DNA of 11,822 nucleotides. It comes from Rhodoferax sp. (lineage in GTDB: Bacteria > Pseudomonadota > Gammaproteobacteria > Burkholderiales > Burkholderiaceae_C). Each line of letters starts with the position of its first letter. Positions within the stretch are counted from its first letter, which is position 1. Positions 7,845-11,822 of this stretch are shown here, piece after piece. The translations under genes were made by a program, and so were the position numbers. The notes beneath the pieces were generated by a model that saw nothing but the letters and a program-made list of their open reading frames with translations, was not told the origin of the DNA and searched no databases. The stretch covers positions 1 through 11,822 of the forward strand of contig JADGRK010000042.1 of the NCBI GenBank assembly GCA_017880985.1, given 5' to 3'.

Positions 7845-8375
7845 TCAAGGCATCTCTGCCACGCGTCGGCCAAAGGCTTCCACCTGGCTCCAGTCGGTGA
7901 ACTCGATCACCGCCTTGGGGTCGGTCGGGCCGCTCGTCATGAGCATGATGAAGCGGATCATCAGACGGTCAAAAAAGTGGTAGCGCGGGTAGTCGAGCTT
8001 GCCGGCAAAGACACCCAGCAACTTTGGTTTCCAGGCAATTTGCCGCAGGAATTTGATCAGGTAGGGATTGGTCTCGGGCCGGTTCTTTTCCGGCTTGCGC
8101 GCCACGATGTTGACCGTGAAGAAGGCGCTGGATTTACGCTCCAGCAGCGCTTGATGGCGCGCAATGAACTCGGCCACCTGGGGCTGATGTTTGCCGTAGC
8201 GGATGCTGGCCCCGATGACGATTTTGTCAAACGCGCTCAAGTCCATCGCGTCGGCCTGCGCCAGCGCTACCACCGTAACGACCTGCCCCTGCTGCGTCAT
8301 GACCAGACGCAAGCGCTCGCAAATGCGCGGCGTGTGGCCGTCGGTGGTTGAATAGGCGACGAGAATGTTGCTCAT
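7845..8375 (-). CDS. hemG: Flavodoxin-type protoporphyrinogen IX dehydrogenase HemG
   Basis: A 176-aa protein close in length and pattern to E. coli HemG (181 aa). HemG uses FMN to oxidise protoporphyrinogen IX to protoporphyrin IX, the penultimate step of haem synthesis, and hands electrons to respiratory quinones at the inner membrane. Visible landmarks: phosphate-binding loop STTDGHT at 9-15; GASIRYGKH at 55-63; FTVNIVARKPEKNRPETN at 86-103; the basic, aromatic segment YPRYHFFDRLMIRFIM at 129-144, which is HemG-like rather than ordinary flavodoxin; and the C-terminal FTDWSQVEAF at 159-168. The ATG at 8375 is preceded by AAAGGA (plus-strand 8385-8390) with 9 nt spacing. It is convergent with the c-di-GMP enzyme gene (62 bp apart, no obvious terminator) and divergent from the RskA-like gene. 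No other haem gene is adjacent. Function by similarity; a HemG-like flavodoxin with another partner is the main alternative. Confidence 0.88.
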   Translation of the reverse strand: MSNILVAYSTTDGHTPRICERLRLVMTQQGQVVTVVALAQADAMDLSAFDKIVIGASIRYGKHQPQVAEFIARHQALLERKSSAFFTVNIVARKPEKNRPETNPYLIKFLRQIAWKPKLLGVFAGKLDYPRYHFFDRLMIRFIMLMTSGPTDPKAVIEFTDWSQVEAFGRRVAEMP

Positions 8376-8419
8376 CGACGGGAGTCCTTTGCTGGTGTTA
8401 GGGAGTCGTGCAGAAACAA

Positions 8420-8425
8420 ATTATG
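8420..8425 (-). promoter_or_regulatory. Possible -10 element of hemG (CATAAT)
   Basis: On the minus strand the hexamer reads CATAAT, five of six matches to the -10 consensus. Transcription would start near 8413 and leave a leader of about 37 nt that contains the AAAGGA ribosome site. The -35 position (about 8443-8448) shows no good match. Confidence 0.35.
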
Positions 8426-8427
8426 CA

Positions 8428-8444
8428 TGCAGCCATGGGCTGCA
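8428..8444. promoter_or_regulatory. Perfect 17-bp palindrome in the hemG promoter region (candidate operator)
   Basis: TGCAGCC, ATG, GGCTGCA: two perfect 7-bp inverted arms around a 3-bp centre. It occupies the gap between the possible hemG -10 (8420-8425) and where its -35 would be, and lies 49 bp before the start of the divergent RskA-like gene. That placement suits a repressor operator. A second, wider pair, GTGCAG (8408-8413) and CTGCAC (8440-8445), could form an alternative structure. There is no U-tract, so it is not a typical terminator. The protein that would bind is unknown. Confidence 0.4.
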
Positions 8445-8492
8445 CAGCGGCCGCACCCGCCCGCAGACCACATCGATCGCTAAACTCAGGCC

Positions 8493-9008
8493 ATGATTGA
8501 TGCCAATCCAAGCCCGCATCCCCCCTGCCACGCGATGCGCTGGCGTGTCGCGACCAGTGTGTGTCTATTGCTGATCGCCATCGGCACCGCAACCGGCCTG
8601 AGCATGTATGAACAGTTGATGGCGCAGATCAGGCACTTGCAGACCAAGCTCAAAACGACCGCACAAATCAGGTACATCGCCGTGCTGCAGGATGCACAAC
8701 AAGCGCCCGCGCTGCTCGTGACATTGGACGCCCAGGACGCGGCGCTGCAGATTCAGCGCCTCAACAGTGTGGCGGCAGGCCCTGAAGACAGCCTGCAGTT
8801 GTGGGCCCTGACCGCTAACGGCCAACCGCGTTCATTGGGTGTACTGGAAAGCGCTGGCAAGACTTTGCGTCTGGCGGCCGACGACAAGACACTGGCGGAC
8901 GTGGGAGAACTGGCCATCAGTGTCGAGAACAAAGGCGGCGTGGAGCCCGACCGCGGCCCGCGTCTGCCCTATCTGTTTAAAGGTGCTGTCGTACAAAAGG
9001 CGCTTTGA
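8493..9008 (+). CDS. Small membrane protein with RskA-type anti-sigma C-terminal domain, no sigma-binding domain
   Basis: A 171-aa protein: short N-terminus, one membrane helix at about 18-36, a short coiled stretch (39-57), then a periplasmic domain resembling the C-terminal part of RskA-type anti-sigma-K factors. The matching pieces are YIAVLQD (61-67), PALLVTLDA (72-80), LQLWALTANGQPRSLGVL (101-118) and ELAISVENKGGVEPDRG (139-155). Complete family members have a zinc-binding anti-sigma domain of roughly 80-100 residues before the helix; here only 17 residues precede it. An in-frame TAA at 8481-8483 blocks any longer reading, and hemG begins 117 bp upstream, so there is no room for the missing domain or for a sigma-factor gene beside it. 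No Shine-Dalgarno is seen; TAAACT (8481-8486) lies 6 nt before the ATG. It could be a stand-alone sensor, or a remnant that remains open. Confidence 0.75.
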   Translation: MIDANPSPHPPCHAMRWRVATSVCLLLIAIGTATGLSMYEQLMAQIRHLQTKLKTTAQIRYIAVLQDAQQAPALLVTLDAQDAALQIQRLNSVAAGPEDSLQLWALTANGQPRSLGVLESAGKTLRLAADDKTLADVGELAISVENKGGVEPDRGPRLPYLFKGAVVQKAL

Positions 9009-9020
9009 GATCGGCAACGA

Positions 9021-10292
9021 CTAGACCACGCCTGCCTGGCGCAGCGCCGCCACTTGGGCCGTATCCAGCCCCAACTCGGCCAACACTTCATCGCTGTGCT
9101 GGCCCAGCGTCGGCGGCGCACGGCGCAGCACTGGCGGCGTCGCCATCAGGCGCAGCGGGCTCGCGACAGTTCTGATGGTTGCTATTGATTCAGTAGCTGT
9201 CTGCGCATTATCGACGGGGGCTAGAGGCTGGTTTAGCACTAAACCACGGGCTTGTACCTGGACATCGGCAAAGGCTTGGCCGATGTCGTTAATCGCGCCG
9301 CATGGCACCGCCTTGTCTTCGAGCAGGGCAATCCATTGCGCTGTGGTGCGCGTTTGGGTAAGCACTTGCAGCAGCGGGATCAGCACCTCGCGGTTTTTCA
9401 CGCGCAAGGTGTTGCTGGCAAAGCGCGCATCTGCCGCCCACTCTGGGTGCCCGCCGGCCTGGCAAAAACGGGCAAACTGGCCGTCGTTGCCGATCGCCAG
9501 CAGCATGGCGCCATCCAGCGTTTGAAAGTCCTGGTACGGTGCCAGACTCGGGTGGCTGTTGCCCTGGCGCTGCGGCACTTTGCCGGTGTTCAGGAAGCCC
9601 CCGCCTTGGTTGGCCAGCATCGCCATGCCGACGTCAAGCAGCGCCATGTCGATGTGCTGACCCACGCCGCTGCGGTGACGCACCTCCAGCGCCGCCAGGA
9701 TCGCGCTGCAGGCATAGACGCCGGTAAAGAGATCGATCACAGCCACGCCGACGCGCTGCGCGCCGCCGCCGGGCACCTCGTCGGCACGACCGGTGATGCT
9801 CATCAGGCCGGTCATGGCCTGCATCATCAGGTCGTAGCCAGCGCGCTCGGCATACGGCCCGTCCTGGCCAAAGCCGGTGACCGAGCAGTAGATCAGGCGC
9901 GGATTGAGGGCCTGCAGACTCGCGTAATCCAGACCGTACTGTTTTAAGCCGCTAACCTTGAAGTTCTCCACCAGGATGTCGCTTTGCAGCGCCAATTGGC
10001 GAATCAGCGTCTGACCGTCTGGCTTGGCCATGTCGAGGGTGATGGAACGCTTGTTGCGGTTGCAGGCGGTGAAATAAGTAGCCTGATCGGTGTCATTGCC
10101 CTTTGCGTCTTGCAGGAACGGCGGGCCCCAATGGCGCGTGTCATCACCGAAGCCGGGGCGCTCAACCTTGATCACGTCGGCACCCAGGTCGGCCAGCATC
10201 TGGGTACACCAGGGGCCGGCCAGCACGCGTGAGAGGTCCAGGACTTTCAGGTGGGCCAGGGCCCCGGCTGCGCTGATCGGTTTTGTATCCAT
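9021..10292 (-). CDS. gcdG: CaiB/BaiF family CoA-transferase, probable glutarate CoA-transferase
   Basis: A 423-aa class III CoA-transferase; these move CoA between acids through an aspartyl-CoA intermediate. Landmarks: VLDLSRVLAGPWCTQMLADL (17-36), GADVIKVERPGFGDDTR (37-53), NRNKRSITLD (78-87), and AGYDLMMQAMTG (151-162), where D154 is the expected catalytic aspartate; C-terminal RRAPPTLGQHSDEVL (390-404). The ATG at 10292 follows the gcdH stop after one base (TGA-C-ATG), so translation is probably coupled; no separate Shine-Dalgarno is seen. A TTG at 10313 would add seven residues and overlap gcdH, but family members start near MDTKP. The order regulator / gcdH / gcdG matches the glutarate locus of Pseudomonas, where GcdG activates glutarate with CoA; the glutarate role is inferred from this. 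Residues 350-374 are odd: rare codons (TTA, CTA, CTA, TCA, ATA, AGA) coincide with a hairpin repeat at 9181-9245. Confidence 0.88.
   Translation of the reverse strand: MDTKPISAAGALAHLKVLDLSRVLAGPWCTQMLADLGADVIKVERPGFGDDTRHWGPPFLQDAKGNDTDQATYFTACNRNKRSITLDMAKPDGQTLIRQLALQSDILVENFKVSGLKQYGLDYASLQALNPRLIYCSVTGFGQDGPYAERAGYDLMMQAMTGLMSITGRADEVPGGGAQRVGVAVIDLFTGVYACSAILAALEVRHRSGVGQHIDMALLDVGMAMLANQGGGFLNTGKVPQRQGNSHPSLAPYQDFQTLDGAMLLAIGNDGQFARFCQAGGHPEWAADARFASNTLRVKNREVLIPLLQVLTQTRTTAQWIALLEDKAVPCGAINDIGQAFADVQVQARGLVLNQPLAPVDNAQTATESIATIRTVASPLRLMATPPVLRRAPPTLGQHSDEVLAELGLDTAQVAALRQAGVV
9181..9245. repeat. Hairpin-forming repeat element read in frame inside gcdG
   Basis: The segment opens with the near-palindrome GCTATTGATTCAGTAGC (9181-9197, one wobble pair) and closes with the perfect inverted repeat GGTTTAG-CA-CTAAACC (9230-9245). 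Between them lies GGGGGCTAGAGGCTGG (9216-9231). This layout (GCTA...TAGC hairpin, TGCGC, then GGCTAGAGGC) resembles a short repeat that I remember as frequent between genes in Comamonadaceae; this recall is unverified. It is read in frame as gcdG residues 350-371, with codons atypical of the rest of the gene. Structure is seen directly; membership of a repeat family is inferred. Confidence 0.5.
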
Positions 10293-10293
10293 G

Positions 10294-11490
10294 TCAATTG
10301 GCAAACGCCGCAATGCCGGTTTGCGCCCGGCCCAGAATCAGCGCGTGGATGTCGTGCGTGCCTTCGTAGGTGTTAACCACTTCGAGGTTCACCAGGTGGC
10401 GCGCCACACCATATTCATCGCTGATGCCGTTGCCGCCCATCATGTCGCGCGCCAGACGGGCAATGTCGAGCGCCTTGCCGCAGGAGTTGCGCTTGAGGAT
10501 GGAGGTGATTTCGACCGAGGCAGTGCCTTCGTCTTTCATGCGCCCCAGACGCAGGCAGCCTTGCAGGCCGAGCGCAATTTCGGTTTGCATGTCAGCCAGT
10601 TTTTTCTGGATCAATTGGTTGGCAGCCAGCGGGCGGCCAAACTGTTTGCGCTCCATCACGTAGCGGTGCGCGCGCAGCCAGCAGTCTTCGGCCGCACCCA
10701 GCGTGCCCCAGGCGATGCCGTAACGGGCCGAGTCGAGGCAAGTGAACGGGCCTTTGAGACCGCGCACCTCGGGGAAGGCGTTTTCTTCCGGGCAAAAAAC
10801 CTCGTCCATCACGATCTCGCCGGTAATCGACGCACGCAAACCGACCTTGCCATGGATCGCCGGGGCACTCAAGCCCTTGGCGCCTTTGTCCAGCACAAAA
10901 CCGCGAATCGGTCCCACCTTGCCGCTCTCGGAAACCTCTTTGGCCCAGACCACAAACACATCGGCAATCGGGCTGTTGGAGATCCACATCTTGCTGCCAC
11001 TGAGCTTGTAGCCGCCTGCCACTTTGTGCGCGCGCGTGGTCATGGAGCCGGGGTCGGAGCCGTGGTCCGGCTCGGTCAGGCCAAAGCAGCCGATCCACTC
11101 ACCGGTGGCGAGTTTGGGCAGGTATTTTTGGCGCTGCGCCTCGGTGCCAAAATCAAAAATCGGCAGCATCACCAGGGAGCTCTGCACGCTCATCATGGAG
11201 CGGTAGCCGCTGTCAACGCGCTCGACTTCGCGTGCAATCAGGCCGTAGGCCACGTAACTCAGACCCGGGCCGCCGTAGGTCTCGGGAATGGTGGGGCCAA
11301 GCAGTCCGAGCGCGCCCATCTCACGGAAGATCGAGACATCGGTTTTCTCGGCGCGAAATGCCTCAATCACGCGCGGCTGCAGCTTGTCCTGGCAATACGC
11401 GCTGGCGGCGTCGCGCACCATGCGCTCATCATCGCTGAGTTGGCTGCTCAGCAAAAAGGGGTCTTGCCAGTTGAATGCGGCGTGGGCCAT
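10294..11490 (-). CDS. gcdH: Glutaryl-CoA dehydrogenase
   Basis: A 398-aa FAD enzyme that oxidises and decarboxylates glutaryl-CoA to crotonyl-CoA and CO2, passing electrons to ETF, in degradation of lysine, tryptophan and glutarate. Full-length and intact. Landmarks: GYRSMMSVQSSLVM (95-108), whose R97 corresponds to the glutarate-binding arginine of the human enzyme; CFGLTEPDHGSDPGSM (135-150); YKLSGSKMWISNSPIADVFVVWA (161-183, first 20 being the FAD-contact strand); GIAWGTLGAAEDC (258-270); RKQFGRPLAANQLIQKKLAD (281-300); MMGGNGISDEYG (350-361); NTYEGTHDIHALILGRA (373-389) with catalytic E376. The ATG at 11490 has GGAGA (plus-strand 11497-11501) 6 nt upstream. First gene of a gcdH-gcdG operon, divergent from a LysR-type regulator gene that probably controls it. 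Confidence 0.97.
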   Translation of the reverse strand: MAHAAFNWQDPFLLSSQLSDDERMVRDAASAYCQDKLQPRVIEAFRAEKTDVSIFREMGALGLLGPTIPETYGGPGLSYVAYGLIAREVERVDSGYRSMMSVQSSLVMLPIFDFGTEAQRQKYLPKLATGEWIGCFGLTEPDHGSDPGSMTTRAHKVAGGYKLSGSKMWISNSPIADVFVVWAKEVSESGKVGPIRGFVLDKGAKGLSAPAIHGKVGLRASITGEIVMDEVFCPEENAFPEVRGLKGPFTCLDSARYGIAWGTLGAAEDCWLRAHRYVMERKQFGRPLAANQLIQKKLADMQTEIALGLQGCLRLGRMKDEGTASVEITSILKRNSCGKALDIARLARDMMGGNGISDEYGVARHLVNLEVVNTYEGTHDIHALILGRAQTGIAAFAN

Positions 11491-11522
11491 GAGGGGTCTC
11501 CGGTTAATGAACTTAAATCAAT

Positions 11523-11557
11523 GCTACCGGCAGCGGCAGCAGAAATTTGATGGTAGC
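11523..11557. repeat. Inverted repeat GCTACC / GGTAGC in the gcdH leader
   Basis: GCTACC at 11523-11528 pairs with GGTAGC at 11552-11557 across 23 nt. It lies 33-67 nt before the gcdH start, so it would fall in the transcript leader if the promoter is in the AT-rich DNA beyond 11580. No known riboswitch pattern is recognised; a six-base stem with a long loop may be accidental. Confidence 0.25.
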
Positions 11558-11697
11558 CAACGATTAAGCACCGGGCAAGCGAATTTTCGTCACTCAGTTA
11601 TGCAATTTGCTAATAATTAAACTAATCTTCCGGTTTGAAGGTCGAGCCGAACAATTGATATATTGGCAACCTACCGCTTGTGTGACGTGCGTTAAAA

Positions 11698-11714
11698 GCT
11701 ATAAATAACGTAGC
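11698..11714. promoter_or_regulatory. LysR-type T-N11-A box in the gcdH-gcdR control region
   Basis: GCTATAAATAACGTAGC contains the dyad GCTA-N9-TAGC, a T-N11-A motif as bound by LysR-type regulators. It sits in the 270-bp divergent region, centred 55 bp before the regulator start and about 215 bp before gcdH. An AT-rich stretch (about 11590-11700) on the gcdH side could hold the gcdH promoter. The natural candidate to bind it is the GcdR-like protein encoded next to it, responding to glutarate by analogy with Pseudomonas. Confidence 0.45.
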
Positions 11715-11745
11715 AAGTTCCAGACTGGGCATAAAGCATATTGTG

Positions 11746-11751
11746 TATATT
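11746..11751 (+). promoter_or_regulatory. -10-like TATATT of the LysR-type regulator gene
   Basis: TATATT matches five of six -10 bases and ends 9 nt before the ATG at 11761, so the transcript would have almost no leader. It lies inside the dyad TGTG-N9-CACA (11742-11758), which could be a self-control site. No clear -35 or Shine-Dalgarno is present. Confidence 0.35.
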
Positions 11752-11760
11752 ACGCACATC

Positions 11761-11822
11761 ATGCGCAGAAAGATCCCCTCCCTGCAAGCCCTGGCCTGTT
11801 TTGAAGCCGCCGCCCGCCACGA
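11761..11822 (+). CDS. LysR-type transcriptional regulator, 5' end (GcdR-like)
   Basis: Only 20 codons and part of the next are inside the window: MRRKIPSLQALACFEAAARH. This is the start of the winged helix-turn-helix domain of LysR-type regulators of the GcvA-like group. Its position, divergent from gcdH, is the same as that of gcdR in Pseudomonas, whose product activates gcdH-gcdG in response to glutarate. The ATG at 11761 fits the usual distance to the helix-turn-helix; an in-frame GTG at 11743 is a less likely alternative. The family call is firm for so short a piece, the GcdR role rests on context. Confidence 0.85.
   Translation, partial: MRRKIPSLQALACFEAAARH

Noticed and set aside
10090..11550. 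Long open frame (486 codons) on the plus strand opposite gcdG and gcdH
   Set aside because: It is antisense to two complete, highly conserved enzymes; its translation shows no recognisable domain and is rich in His/Ala/Arg, as expected from the opposite strand of GC-rich genes.

Overview
The window reads as chromosome of a GC-rich betaproteobacterium, most likely a member of the Comamonadaceae (Rhodoferax/Polaromonas/Acidovorax-like). The basis is the DUF1631 protein, the style of the CaiB/BaiF and acyl-CoA dehydrogenase genes, and a short hairpin repeat that I associate with that family from memory. No mobile element, RNA gene or CRISPR array is visible. Genes are densely packed and convergent junctions are only 12-62 bp.

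Left part (1-3963): the 5' end of a [2Fe-2S] small subunit of a molybdenum hydroxylase (minus strand, cut by the window edge); a divergent 749-aa DUF1631 protein of unknown function; then, convergent with it, an ACAD10/11-type acyl-CoA dehydrogenase.

Centre (3964-9008): a 1201-aa membrane-anchored c-di-GMP enzyme (5TMR-LYT membrane domain, PAS, GAF, PAS, PAS, GGDEF, EAL). It is followed by a convergent hemG (flavodoxin-type protoporphyrinogen IX dehydrogenase) and, divergent from hemG, a small membrane protein that keeps only the C-terminal domain of RskA-type anti-sigma factors. A 17-bp palindrome lies just upstream of a -10-like hexamer in front of hemG.

Right part (9021-11822): the glutarate branch of lysine degradation. 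gcdH (glutaryl-CoA dehydrogenase) and gcdG (CaiB/BaiF glutarate CoA-transferase) form a tight two-gene operon with 1 nt between stop and start. A divergent LysR-type regulator gene (gcdR-like, only its first 20 codons are inside) sits beyond a 270-bp AT-rich control region carrying a good T-N11-A box. GcdG would activate glutarate to glutaryl-CoA, and GcdH would oxidise and decarboxylate it to crotonyl-CoA.

I did not find a clear new multi-gene system. The most unusual signals are an in-frame hairpin repeat with rare-codon usage inside gcdG, an anti-sigma-like protein without its sigma-binding domain, and a contrast between plus-strand genes (no Shine-Dalgarno, -10-like hexamers 5-9 nt from the start codon) and most minus-strand genes (good Shine-Dalgarno).
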